Below, piece after piece: positions 1 to 7,913 of a stretch of 64,000 nt of DNA (position 1 is the first letter of the stretch; each line of letters begins with the position of its first letter). This DNA is from Arthrobacter sp. H35-D1 (GTDB lineage: Bacteria > Actinomycetota > Actinomycetes > Actinomycetales > Micrococcaceae). Under the pieces are notes generated by a model. That model did no database searches. It saw only the letters and a list, made by a program, of their open reading frames with translations, and was not told the origin of the DNA. The DNA lies in NCBI RefSeq assembly GCF_030063185.1, contig NZ_JASISP010000016.1, forward strand, positions 1-64,000, in the 5' to 3' direction. Both the position numbers and the translations under genes were made by a program.

Positions 1-175
1 GCGCACCAGCACGCTGCAGCAAACTACGCATAATGAACTGGGCACGCTCCGTGCCACGATCCTGAATCAACGAATCCAAAGACTCAAGCCACTCGGCAGT
101 CTCCTCCGGATCACGATCAGGAAGCTGATTAGTCAACCCGCTAAGGATATGGGAGTTTTCGTCTCGCTGAACCAC
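1..175 (-). CDS. aceE: Pyruvate dehydrogenase E1 component, homodimeric type (N-terminal 58 residues; continues beyond the window)
   Basis: Reading the minus strand from a GTG at 175-173 gives a protein opening with VVQRDENSHILSGL, then TNQLPDRDPEETAEWLESLD, then a segment containing GTERAQFIMRSLLQRAGA. This is the characteristic N-terminus of AceE, the thiamine-diphosphate E1 subunit that decarboxylates pyruvate and acetylates the lipoyl domain of E2. A purine-rich ribosome site (GGAAAGAGG) lies six bases before the GTG and fixes the start. The frame stays open to base 1, so the gene is cut only by the window edge. The identification rests on remembered family sequence, but the ERAQ(Y/F) and PEET(A)EW motifs are very typical. 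Confidence 0.9.
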   Translation of the reverse strand, partial: MVQRDENSHILSGLTNQLPDRDPEETAEWLESLDSLIQDRGTERAQFIMRSLLQRAGA

Positions 176-327
176 TGGATACCTCTTTCCATGTTGCCGT
201 TGCACCTCCGCTTTGGTGAGGTGCACGTAGTCCCGCCCGCCATGCGTTCTCCGTCGAACGAGGCGTAGGCGTGGGGCAGTCCTGATAAGGGCCCCATCAG
301 ATGATTATCACCATATGAAAACAAAAT

Positions 328-358
328 ATTGTATGTTGAGAATACTGTGTGTATCCAA
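328..358 (-). promoter_or_regulatory. Possible aceE promoter
   Basis: On the minus strand a TTGGAT (-35-like, 358-353) and a TACAAT (-10-like, 333-328) are separated by 19 bases, inside an AT-rich stretch unusual for this genome and about 150 bases before the aceE start. The spacing is longer than ideal, so this is tentative. Confidence 0.3.
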
Positions 359-424
359 GGGATGCAAGACCTATCCGTCCTTTAGTCATGCGCACGCGTC
401 GGCTTGACCCGCAGTGAGCTGACT

Positions 425-444
425 CATATGATGTACTTCATATG
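425..444. promoter_or_regulatory. 20-bp palindrome, candidate operator
   Basis: The arms CATATGA and TCATATG surround a central GTAC with one unpaired base on each side. The site lies in the 420-base divergent region between aceE (start 175) and the SDR gene (start 596), 151 bases before the latter. It has the size and symmetry of a dimeric repressor site. No regulator gene lies beside it in this window. The rest of 176-595 shows no gene. Confidence 0.4.
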
Positions 445-595
445 TCAAAAACGGTTTCGCACTTGCTGAAAACATCACCTGACAGCTGAATGATGCTGCT
501 GCGTCCGCCCCGCGCACCGCCGGGCCGTGGCTTGCCCAGCCACCCACAGCCGGTTTAATGTCATCCCCGATGGCAGCCATCATCAAGGAGCGGAC

Positions 596-1390
596 ATGAG
601 AAGTGAACCATCACCGTCGGCACACGCCGGGGGACAGGGGCAAGATGCCTCCAAGGTCCTGCTCGTCACTGGGGCCGGTTCCGGCATAGGGCTGGCTGTG
701 GTCCGTGCAGCCCTTGCCGAGGGCTACAGGGTTGTTCTGGCGGGTCGCGGCGAAGCCGGGCTCCTGGAGGCGGCGCAGGGCAATTCACGTGCTTTGTGCG
801 TTCCGACCGACGTTTGCGATCCGGAGCAGGTGGAGAATCTCTTCCGCCGGGCCGTGGATCACTTTGGACGTGTCGATGTGCTCTTCAACAATGCAGGGAT
901 GTTTGGTCCCAGCGGGGCCGTCGATGAGATCTCGCTGGTTGACTGGAATGCCACCCTTGCCGTCAATCTGACCGGTTCCATGATCTGTGCCGCGGCCGCC
1001 ATGCGCACCATGAAGGCACAGCAGCCCCAGGGTGGACGGATTATCAACAACGGTTCCATTTCCGCGCACTCCCCGCGACCGAAGTCCGCTGCCTACACGG
1101 TGAGCAAGCACGCCATCAGCGGCTTGACCAAGTCCATTGAATTGGATGGGCGTGCCTTTGGCATTAGTTGCGGCCAGATTGACATTGGCAACACAGCCAC
1201 AGCCATCATGGCGGACCTGGGCGTCACCAGTGGCGCCCTGCAAGCTAACGGCAGCCTGCTGGTAGAGCCAACCTTCCCCGTGGCCGAAGCGGCCCGGACC
1301 GTCCTGTTCATGGCGGGGCTGCCGGCCAGCGCCAACATTGGCCAGCTTGTGGTCACGGCTTCAGGCATGCCGTTCGTAGGTCGCGGCTAA
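596..1390 (+). CDS. Short-chain dehydrogenase/reductase (SDR), substrate unknown
   Basis: A 264-residue classical SDR: an NAD(P)-dependent oxidoreductase of the Rossmann fold. The dinucleotide-binding motif TGAGSGIG is near residue 26, the NNAG motif is near residue 100, and the catalytic Ser/Tyr/Lys set is visible as NGSIS followed by YTVSK. The ATG at 596 is chosen over an in-frame ATG at 527 because AAGGAG sits seven bases upstream (585-590) and the extra 23 residues look non-coding. The gene stands alone, divergent from aceE, with a palindromic site upstream. The family name is secure; the substrate cannot be read from the sequence. Confidence 0.88.
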   Translation: MRSEPSPSAHAGGQGQDASKVLLVTGAGSGIGLAVVRAALAEGYRVVLAGRGEAGLLEAAQGNSRALCVPTDVCDPEQVENLFRRAVDHFGRVDVLFNNAGMFGPSGAVDEISLVDWNATLAVNLTGSMICAAAAMRTMKAQQPQGGRIINNGSISAHSPRPKSAAYTVSKHAISGLTKSIELDGRAFGISCGQIDIGNTATAIMADLGVTSGALQANGSLLVEPTFPVAEAARTVLFMAGLPASANIGQLVVTASGMPFVGRG

Positions 1391-1531
1391 CGCGTAGCCA
1401 GCCTGGCAGACCTGCTCCTCCCCGACGCTCCTGCAGATTCCGGGGTCAATTGCGCAGCGCTCCGGCACGGACTGAGGGAGCGTTCGGCAAAACACTCCTA
1501 AAGGTGCAGGAGCGTTGGTAATTGACGGCGG

Positions 1532-1560
1532 CGGTGATCCCTGGTGGGGGTCGCCGCCGT
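1532..1560. terminator. GC-rich hairpin after the SDR gene
   Basis: The arms ACGGCGGCG and CGCCGCCGT pair perfectly around a loop of about 11 bases, roughly 140 bases after the SDR stop. The 3' side runs into GGTTCTTTAAG, which is only weakly T-rich, so termination is plausible but unproven. Confidence 0.45.
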
Positions 1561-1561
1561 G

Positions 1562-1595
1562 GTTCTTTAAGTTCCCACGTTCTTTAAGTTCCCAC
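1562..1595. repeat. Tandem 17-bp direct repeat
   Basis: The unit GTTCTTTAAGTTCCCAC occurs twice head to tail (1562-1578 and 1579-1595). It lies in the 415-base non-coding stretch between the SDR gene and the purine permease. Confidence 0.8.
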
Positions 1596-1613
1596 TGGGA
1601 AAGTTCCAAACAA

Positions 1614-1678
1614 AAATCGAACGGGCAGTAGATTGCAGTGTCCGCGAAAAACATTGCCAACAACTACCCGTTCGATTT
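1614..1678. repeat. Inverted repeat with 15-18 base arms
   Basis: AAATCGAACGGGCAGTAG (1614-1631) faces CTACCCGTTCGATTT (1664-1678). The arms match except for three extra bases in the left arm, around a loop of 32 bases. It could be the remains of a small mobile element or a structured 3' end; no transposase is present. Confidence 0.6.
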
Positions 1679-1737
1679 CGAGGGGCGGGGAATCGATGAG
1701 ACGGGGACCGGGGACCCCCTCCGCATTGTTAAACGCC

Positions 1738-1774
1738 GCTGCCGCCGTACCCTCGGGAGGGGGACGGCGGCAGC
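1738..1774 (-). terminator. Hairpin downstream of the purine permease
   Basis: GCTGCCGCCGT and ACGGCGGCAGC form a perfect 11-bp stem, 31 bases past the permease stop when read on the minus strand. The exit side has only a short T run (GTTTAAC further on), so it is a GC-rich hairpin rather than a textbook terminator. Confidence 0.6.
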
Positions 1775-1805
1775 ATTGCGGAACGGGTCCGTGGGAACAG
1801 CAGAC

Positions 1806-3290
1806 CTAGTGGTCGGCCTCGATGGCACGGATCGGGATTTCATTGTCGTCGGCGTCAAGGAGCTTGCCGTCCGCCCAATGGTCGCCGTGTTGCAGGCAAT
1901 CCACCACCTCGGCCGGCATGAGCCGGTCACCGCCGGCAGCAAACACCGACGGGTTGTCCGGGTTGCCGAACTTCAAGTGGTTGAACAGCAGGTTCAACAA
2001 GATGGCCACCACGGCGGCGGAGCTGATGCCGGAGTGGAAGATCGTTGCGAACCAGGTCGGGAACTGATCGTAGAACGTCGGTGCAGCGATGGGGATGATG
2101 CCGGCGCCGATGGAGGTGGCAACGATGATCAGGTTCATGTTGTTCTTGTAGCTGACGGTTGAGAGCGTGCGGATGCCGCTGGCAGCAACTGTGCCGAACA
2201 GCACGATGCCTGCGCCACCGAGGACGGGCAGCGGCACTGCTGCCACGACGCGGCCCATGATGGGCAGAATTCCCAAGACTACGAGAATGACGCCGCCGGC
2301 GGCCACCACGAAGCGGCTCTTGATGCCGGTGACGGCGACCAGTCCCACGTTTTGGGCGAAGGCGCTCTGCGTGAAGGACCCGAATACGGGGGCCACGGCA
2401 CTGGAGATCATGTCGGCACGCAGGCCGTCGCCGAGGCGGCGGGAGTCAACCTTGGTGTCCACGATGTCTGCGACGGCTAGGATGTCGGCAGAGGTCTCGA
2501 CCAAGGTAACGAGAATGACGATGAACATCGAGATGATAGCAGCGAGGTGGAATGTCGGCATGCCCAAGTGGAACGGGGTGGGGAATGCAACAATGGCTCC
2601 TTCACCCACCTTGGAGAAGTCCGTCATTCCAACCAAGAAGGCGATGAGGGTTCCGATGACGATGGCCAGCAGGATGGAAAGACGTGAGATGGTGCTGCTG
2701 CCCAGCTTGCTCAGCAGCAGCACAATGACAAGCGTCGCTGCGGCGAGGCCAATGTTGGCGACGCTGCCATAGTCCTCAGCCTTCCGGTTGCCACCCATGG
2801 CCCAGCTTGCTGCCACGGGCATCAGCGACAGGCCGATGACGGTGATGACGGTGCCGGTGACCACCGGGGGGAAGAACCTAATGATTTTTGAGAAGATCGG
2901 TGAGATCGCCAGACCGAGCAATGAGGCGACAATAACGGCACCAAAAACGCTCTGGATTCCGCCGCCGCCATCCACAATCGCCACCATGGTTGCCACGCCG
3001 GCGAATGAGACTCCTTGGACCAGCGGAAGCTGGGAGCCGAAGAACGGAACGCCGATGGTCTGCAGAAGAGTTGCCAGACCGCCCATGAACAAGCATGCCG
3101 CAATGAGCAACCCAATATCACCGGGTTCCAGGCCAGCGGCCTGGCCCACAATCAGGGGTACGGCAATGATGCCGCCGTACATGGTAAGTACGTGTTGGAA
3201 TCCATAGGCAAAGCTTGCCCCAATTCCTAGTTTTTCGTCCTCTGGCCTACCTGTTTTTGCTACGGTGGCGGATCGTGAACCCTTGGTCAT
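1806..3290 (-). CDS. NCS2-family nucleobase permease, probably xanthine/urate
   Basis: A 494-residue polytopic membrane protein of the nucleobase:cation symporter-2 family, which imports purines or uracil with protons or Na+. It has the expected run of about 12-14 hydrophobic helices from residue 25 onward. The family signature appears as FAQNVGLVAVTGIKSRFV, whose QN-x-G form resembles the xanthine/uric-acid branch more than the uracil branch. The ATG at 3290 is preferred over one at 3329 because AAGGAGGT lies six bases upstream. It lies downstream of, and co-oriented with, uricase, HIU hydrolase and OHCU decarboxylase, which makes urate or xanthine the likely cargo. Confidence 0.88.
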   Translation of the reverse strand: MTKGSRSATVAKTGRPEDEKLGIGASFAYGFQHVLTMYGGIIAVPLIVGQAAGLEPGDIGLLIAACLFMGGLATLLQTIGVPFFGSQLPLVQGVSFAGVATMVAIVDGGGGIQSVFGAVIVASLLGLAISPIFSKIIRFFPPVVTGTVITVIGLSLMPVAASWAMGGNRKAEDYGSVANIGLAAATLVIVLLLSKLGSSTISRLSILLAIVIGTLIAFLVGMTDFSKVGEGAIVAFPTPFHLGMPTFHLAAIISMFIVILVTLVETSADILAVADIVDTKVDSRRLGDGLRADMISSAVAPVFGSFTQSAFAQNVGLVAVTGIKSRFVVAAGGVILVVLGILPIMGRVVAAVPLPVLGGAGIVLFGTVAASGIRTLSTVSYKNNMNLIIVATSIGAGIIPIAAPTFYDQFPTWFATIFHSGISSAAVVAILLNLLFNHLKFGNPDNPSVFAAGGDRLMPAEVVDCLQHGDHWADGKLLDADDNEIPIRAIEADH

Positions 3291-3430
3291 AGCGGACCTC
3301 CTTGTCTGCTTACCTGTGTCAAACGGCAACTCGCTTTGGGAGCTGCCGTGCTAGTTGAGCGGGGGGCCGAAGCCCCCCGCCCAACTATTCGTTCTGTACT
3401 GTCATGGGCTTCATGGAAGCCCGGTGTTTC

Positions 3431-4342
3431 TTAGCAGAAGCCTGCGACGCCATCCCAGACGTTGCCGGCATCCGATGCGTTTTCACGCAGTACGGTTCCT
3501 TCGATCAGGCCGTACGGACGGTCTGCTGCGAAGAAGACCTCGTTGGGGTTGTCCTGGCCGAAGTGGGACAGGTCAACGACGAAGTGGTGCTTGTTCGGCA
3601 TCGAGAACTTGATCTCGTCGATCTCCGGGTGTGCGTTGAGAACCTTCTTGCCCATTTCGAACAGGGTGTTCTGGAGAGCGTGCGAGAAGCCTTCGGTGAA
3701 GCCTTCAAGCAGGAGTGCCTTGACGTCTTCGTAGGACTTGTTGAAGTCGAAGTCGGCGTTGATGGCTTCCGGGTTGAAGCGCCAGCGGGCTGCCACGTCG
3801 GTGGCCAGAATCCGGTCGCTGGTCTCCTTCAAGGTGGTGTACTTGTCCACCGGGAAGCCTTCGAAGCCGGACTGCGTGGACTTCAGGACGGTGAGGTCCT
3901 TCAAGCCTGCCAGCACCTGGGTCTTGTCGCCATCCTTGACAACGACAGAGGTGCGCACTTCCTGGTTGCTCTTGACGAACGAGTGGTCGTGGGCCTTGCC
4001 GGCAGCCTGGATGCGGTTCCAGCCGTACTGCTCGGCTGACCAGCGGCCGCCGTCGATCCATGCGAATTCGCTGGTGAAGTGCTTGCTCAGGCGAAGCAGG
4101 AATGCCTCCGGTGAGCCGACGCCGTCACGGGCGAACGAGTAGATGGTGTTCTTCTGCGTGTCGGTGGGGACAACGTGGGCGTTGTCGCCGTCGATGTGGG
4201 CTGCGTTGAAGTCGCCTCGAACCTCGGACGTGACGTTGAGATCTTCGATCTCGTGGCGGTCGGTCGTGCGGGTGAGCTTGACCAGACGGACCTCGGCTTT
4301 GCCGTACTGGTTGGCGCCCAAGATGATGTTGTTGTCAGTCAT
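3431..4342 (-). CDS. uox: Urate oxidase (uricase)
   Basis: A 303-residue cofactor-free uricase that converts urate and O2 to 5-hydroxyisourate and H2O2. The catalytic lysine is K15 in NQYGKAEVRL, the threonine of the proton relay is in VVPTDTQKNT (T60), and the histidine is in PNKHHFVVDL near residue 260. These correspond to the Lys/Thr/His set of fungal uricase. Length is normal for the family. The gene begins three bases after the HIU hydrolase stop, so the two are almost certainly co-transcribed and consecutive in the pathway. Confidence 0.96.
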   Translation of the reverse strand: MTDNNIILGANQYGKAEVRLVKLTRTTDRHEIEDLNVTSEVRGDFNAAHIDGDNAHVVPTDTQKNTIYSFARDGVGSPEAFLLRLSKHFTSEFAWIDGGRWSAEQYGWNRIQAAGKAHDHSFVKSNQEVRTSVVVKDGDKTQVLAGLKDLTVLKSTQSGFEGFPVDKYTTLKETSDRILATDVAARWRFNPEAINADFDFNKSYEDVKALLLEGFTEGFSHALQNTLFEMGKKVLNAHPEIDEIKFSMPNKHHFVVDLSHFGQDNPNEVFFAADRPYGLIEGTVLRENASDAGNVWDGVAGFC

Positions 4343-4345
4343 GAT

Positions 4346-4687
4346 TTAACTTCCTCTGTATGTTGAATAGGCGAATGGACTTAGCAGCAGGGGCACGTGA
4401 TAGTGCTCCTGGCTTTCCTCGACCGTAAAGGTCAGAGATACCTCCGGGAAGAAGGTGTCCGAATTGATGCCGGCGAAGTAGGCGCCCGTGTCGAACCGCA
4501 GTTGGTAGTTTCCGCTCTGCAGTCGCTCGGGGCCAAGGTCTTTCACCCGCCCGTCAGCATCAGTGGTGCCCGACGCAATCTGGAACCATGCCTCGCCGTC
4601 GCGGGCGTAAAGCTCGACGGCGACACCTGCAGCGGGTTTCCCTGCTGCGGTATCCAGAATGTGGGTGGTTATATGGGAGACGCTCAC
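4346..4687 (-). CDS. 5-hydroxyisourate hydrolase (transthyretin-like)
   Basis: A 113-residue member of the transthyretin-related family that opens 5-hydroxyisourate to OHCU, the second step after uricase. Two hallmarks are present: an N-terminal histidine in SHITTHILD and the C-terminal tetrapeptide YRGS. The ATG overlaps the stop codon of the decarboxylase gene by four bases (ATGA arrangement), indicating translational coupling. Length is standard. Confidence 0.96.
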   Translation of the reverse strand: MSVSHITTHILDTAAGKPAAGVAVELYARDGEAWFQIASGTTDADGRVKDLGPERLQSGNYQLRFDTGAYFAGINSDTFFPEVSLTFTVEESQEHYHVPLLLSPFAYSTYRGS

Positions 4688-5181
4688 GCGCTCATCACTC
4701 CTTCGAGCCGCAGCACTGCGATTTCACGCAGCTGCTGGGCAACTATGAGGTTTTCTTCTTCGGCGGTGTTTTTCATCCGCTGGTGAAGGGTGTCAATGAT
4801 TTCCTCCGGTGTCCGTCCAGCGGCCCGAATCAGGAAGACTTGGTCAAATTTGGCTTCGTAGGCGCGGTTGCCTTCTGCCAGTGCTGTGATGATGGCACTG
4901 TCGGTGGGGTCAACGGCGGATTGTTCCTTGCGGGACAGGTTGGCTTCTGTGCTGGGGCCTGCTGCACGCTCACCGATCCGGGGATGGTGGGCCATCGCAG
5001 AATCCACTTCTGCTGCGGTAAAAGGATCCGCGACTGTTGTGGCGCAGTCGAGGAGCTGCTGGAGATCGGCGAACGGGCGAGCCGCGACAATGCCGAGGCA
5101 CCAACGTTCAATATCGATACACGGGCGAAGTACAGTCATCAGCTCTGCTGGCTGTGCTTCATTAAACTCTTCAAGCTGCAT
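4684..5181 (-). CDS. OHCU decarboxylase
   Basis: A 165-residue 2-oxo-4-hydroxy-4-carboxy-5-ureidoimidazoline decarboxylase, which yields S-(+)-allantoin, the third step of urate breakdown. The conserved HHPRIGER motif contains the catalytic histidine. I chose the ATG at 5181, which has AAGGAC about ten bases upstream; an in-frame GTG at 5217 would add 12 residues but lacks a ribosome site. It is the first gene of the uricase operon and is preceded by a palindrome at 5228-5253. Allantoinase and later enzymes are not in the window. Confidence 0.92.
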   Translation of the reverse strand: MQLEEFNEAQPAELMTVLRPCIDIERWCLGIVAARPFADLQQLLDCATTVADPFTAAEVDSAMAHHPRIGERAAGPSTEANLSRKEQSAVDPTDSAIITALAEGNRAYEAKFDQVFLIRAAGRTPEEIIDTLHQRMKNTAEEENLIVAQQLREIAVLRLEGVMSA

Positions 5182-5227
5182 GGTGTGCAGTCCTTGCGGG
5201 TCTTTGCTGGCATCCACGGTGTCGGCT

Positions 5228-5253
5228 ATACGAAAGAGTATTTATTTTCGTAT
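5228..5253. promoter_or_regulatory. Palindrome ahead of the urate operon, candidate operator
   Basis: ATACGAAA (5228-5235) and TTTCGTAT (5246-5253) are perfect 8-bp arms separated by ten bases. The site is 47 bases before the decarboxylase start, in the divergent region shared with bcp. A purine-catabolism repressor is the natural candidate, but none is encoded next to it. Confidence 0.5.
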
Positions 5254-5390
5254 CGTGGAACTGTTATTTCAGCATATGAATAGTGAACCGCATCACAGCC
5301 GAGATGTCAATCACAAGATCCCCTACCTTCCGCAGGCTGGGCATGATGCGTTGCCCGATCCGGGCAGTTTGCCCAGTATTGGCGGCGACG

Positions 5391-5419
5391 TTGACGCCAC
5401 GCGATGCCGACTCTAAACT
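5391..5419 (+). promoter_or_regulatory. Promoter of bcp
   Basis: TTGACG (5391-5396) and TAAACT (5414-5419) are separated by exactly 17 bases and lie about 50 bases before the bcp ATG. This is a good housekeeping-sigma promoter by eye. Confidence 0.6.
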
Positions 5420-5470
5420 TATTCCGTAGAGCAATATTTCAATTCCACGTGACGAAATTATTGGAGAGAC

Positions 5471-5938
5471 ATGTCAACTCAACTTACGCCCGGCCAGAGC
5501 GCTCCCGGCTTCACCCTTCCTGATGCCAATGGCAAGGACGTCAACCTGTCCGACTTTGCCGGTCGCCAGGTTGTTGTGTACTTTTACCCGAAGGCGGCAA
5601 CGCCCGGCTGCACCACCGAGGCATGCGACTTCCGCGACAGCCTTGCTGCACTGAAGGCGGGCGGGGTGGATGTCGTTGGCATCTCCACGGACCCACAGGA
5701 AGCATTGACCGCCTTTGCCGAGGAATTCGACCTGAATTTCCCGCTCCTTTCCGACGCCGAGCATGCAGTTGCTGAAGCATGGGGCGCATGGGGCGAGAAG
5801 GTCGTGAACGGCAACAAGATGATTGGAACGTTGCGTTCCACTGTTGTGCTCAACGCCGACGGAACAGTGCGCAGCGCTGAATACAACGTGGCCGCAGACG
5901 GCCACGTATCGCGTCTGCGCACCGAGCTGGGCCTGTAG
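5471..5938 (+). CDS. bcp: Thioredoxin-dependent thiol peroxidase (peroxiredoxin Q/Bcp)
   Basis: A 155-residue atypical peroxiredoxin that reduces H2O2 and organic peroxides using thioredoxin. The peroxidatic cysteine sits in PKAATPGCTTEACDFRD, with a second cysteine five residues later that can act as the resolving residue, as in the Bcp subgroup. A GGAGAG ribosome site lies just before the ATG. Its neighbour uricase produces H2O2, so a role in mopping up that peroxide is attractive, although Bcp genes occur in many contexts. A very strong terminator follows. Confidence 0.95.
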   Translation: MSTQLTPGQSAPGFTLPDANGKDVNLSDFAGRQVVVYFYPKAATPGCTTEACDFRDSLAALKAGGVDVVGISTDPQEALTAFAEEFDLNFPLLSDAEHAVAEAWGAWGEKVVNGNKMIGTLRSTVVLNADGTVRSAEYNVAADGHVSRLRTELGL

Positions 5939-5995
5939 CAAACGCCTGGAGCCAAAGCTTGTAACCAAGGCTCGTAAAAGCCTGCGGTTTGGACA

Positions 5996-6065
5996 ATGCC
6001 GCCGCTTCCGCACCTGCACCAGGGCTGAATCCCTGGAGCAGGCGTGGAAGCGGCGGCATTTTTTT
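5996..6065 (+). terminator. Strong rho-independent terminator of bcp
   Basis: ATGCCGCCGCTTCC pairs perfectly with GGAAGCGGCGGCAT (6046-6059), followed by a run of seven T residues. The loop itself can fold into a second stem (CCAGGG with CCCTGG, CCTGC with GCAGG). The following 6066-6377 (about 310 bases) shows no convincing gene. Confidence 0.92.
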
Positions 6066-6377
6066 GTGTCAATACACGATCCCCGCGGTCGCGACGGCAA
6101 TGGGCTGCCGCTGCAATTCCAGTGAACGGGTGCCAGGGTTCCTCCTTACCCTCTTCTTCCCTCTGTATTATGGGTCTGCATCAAGGAGCCGTCATGGAAA
6201 CCTTCCGCACCTCCGAGCCCATGGCTGGGCGTGCCGCACCCGGGCCGACTCGGCAGTGAATGCTTGCATGCAAGGCGCGCGGGTGTGACAGTTGAGCTGT
6301 GCGCGGCAACGGCCGCAAGGCAGCGAAGCGCAAAGCTTGAAGCACGTGTTTTTTGGTGAAGCAAAGGGGCTTTGGTC

Positions 6378-7913
6378 ATGACAGCACAAACATCCGCCCA
6401 TCCCGGCTCGGACTGGACCGTCCGCGACCACCCCATGTGGGTCAATGGCGAGCCGGTTCCCTCCGTTGCGGGGCAATGGCACGATGTCAACAACCCGGCC
6501 CGGCGTGAAACCGTCATTGCCCGCGTTCCGGCCGGCACGCCCGAGGATGTGGACGTTGCGGTTGCCGCGGCACGGGCGGCGTTTCCGGCCTGGCGGTCGC
6601 TGCACTTTTCAGCCCGTGCCGCGGCCCTGTTGGCCATCGCCGACGAAGTGGAGCGGCGCACGGAAGAGTTCGCCCATCTCACTGCCTTGGACACCGGCAA
6701 CGCACTGCGCACCCAGGCACGCCCCGAAGTCGTCTCGCTTGTGGCCATGTTCCGCTACTTTGCCGGCGCTGCTGCCGAAGTGAAGGGAACCACGCTGCCT
6801 GCCGGCGAGGACCAGCTGCAGTACACCCGCTTGGAGCCGCTGGGCGTGGTGGCGGCCATCTTGCCGTGGAATTCCCCGCTGCTGATCGCAGCGTTCAAGA
6901 TCCCCGCAGCGCTGGCAACCGGCAACACCGTCATCGTCAAGGCTGCCAACGAAGCGCCGTTGAGCCTGTTGCTGTTGGCCGAGGTCTGCAACAAGCACCT
7001 GCCTGCCGGTGTGGTGAACACGCTCACCGGCACCGGCGAACTGATCGGCTCCGCGCTGGCGCTCCACCCGGGCGTGGACAAGGTCTCCTTCACCGGCTCC
7101 ACCAAGGTGGGCCGCCAAGTGGGCGCCCAGGCGGGGGAGCGGTTGGCCCACCAATCGCTGGAATTGGGCGGGAAGAACCCCTCGATTGTCTTCCCCGATG
7201 CGTGGACAGGAGGCAAGGACGACGACGAACTCCTCCAAAGCCTGCTGCTCGCCTCCCGCTTCGCCCGACAGGGACAAAGTTGCACGGCAGGGTCCCGGCT
7301 CTACATCCACGCCGACATTTTCGACGAGCTCGTCGGCACGCTCGGCGAGCGGCTGGGGGCCATGAAGGTGGGCGACCCGCTGGAGGAATCCTCCGACATC
7401 GGCGCCGTCATCAACGCCAAACAGCACACGGCCATCAGTGGATACCTGAAAGAGGGCCGCACCACCGCCGGCATGAAGGCTGTGATCGGCGGGGAGGAGC
7501 CGGCGTCGGGCCCGTTGACGGAAGGCTACTATCACCTGCCCACCCTGTTTACGGGGGCTACGAACGAGTTCAGGATCGCCCGGGAGGAGATCTTCGGCCC
7601 GGTGCTGCTGGCTATCCCGTGGCGCCGCGTCGATGAAGTCGTGGACATGGCCAATGACACCAACTACGGGCTGGCAGCGTACGTATTCAGCCACAACCTT
7701 GACGAGGCACTGACCACCGCGCACCGCATCGAGGCCGGGTGGGTGCAGGTCAACCAAGGGGGAGGGCAAGTGCCGGGGCAGTCGTACGGCGGCTACAAGC
7801 AAAGCGGGATTGGCAGGGAAGTTTCCCTCGAAGGCATGCTGGCCGGATTCACGCAGACCAAGCAAATCAACGTGAAACTTCGCATGCCAGGCGCCGGCGG
7901 ACCCCGTGCCTGA
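6378..7913 (+). CDS. NAD(P)-dependent aldehyde dehydrogenase
   Basis: A 511-residue member of the ALDH superfamily, oxidising an aldehyde to a carboxylic acid. The NAD-binding segment FTGSTKVG, the general-base glutamate in LELGGKNP and the nucleophilic cysteine in RQGQSCTAGSRL are all present, and the EEIFGPV motif lies in the C-terminal half. The ATG at 6378 follows AAAGGGGC at a good distance; a TTG six bases earlier is less likely. The gene overlaps the CoA-transferase gene by eight bases and heads a three-gene unit with it and a crotonase. That pattern suggests aldehyde to acid to acyl-CoA to hydration in the catabolism of some unidentified compound. Confidence 0.92.
   Translation: MTAQTSAHPGSDWTVRDHPMWVNGEPVPSVAGQWHDVNNPARRETVIARVPAGTPEDVDVAVAAARAAFPAWRSLHFSARAAALLAIADEVERRTEEFAHLTALDTGNALRTQARPEVVSLVAMFRYFAGAAAEVKGTTLPAGEDQLQYTRLEPLGVVAAILPWNSPLLIAAFKIPAALATGNTVIVKAANEAPLSLLLLAEVCNKHLPAGVVNTLTGTGELIGSALALHPGVDKVSFTGSTKVGRQVGAQAGERLAHQSLELGGKNPSIVFPDAWTGGKDDDELLQSLLLASRFARQGQSCTAGSRLYIHADIFDELVGTLGERLGAMKVGDPLEESSDIGAVINAKQHTAISGYLKEGRTTAGMKAVIGGEEPASGPLTEGYYHLPTLFTGATNEFRIAREEIFGPVLLAIPWRRVDEVVDMANDTNYGLAAYVFSHNLDEALTTAHRIEAGWVQVNQGGGQVPGQSYGGYKQSGIGREVSLEGMLAGFTQTKQINVKLRMPGAGGPRA

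Noticed and set aside
133-324. Short minus-strand frame overlapping the aceE start
   Set aside because: The aceE reading frame with its own ribosome site occupies 1-175 in a different frame, and this short product has no family match.
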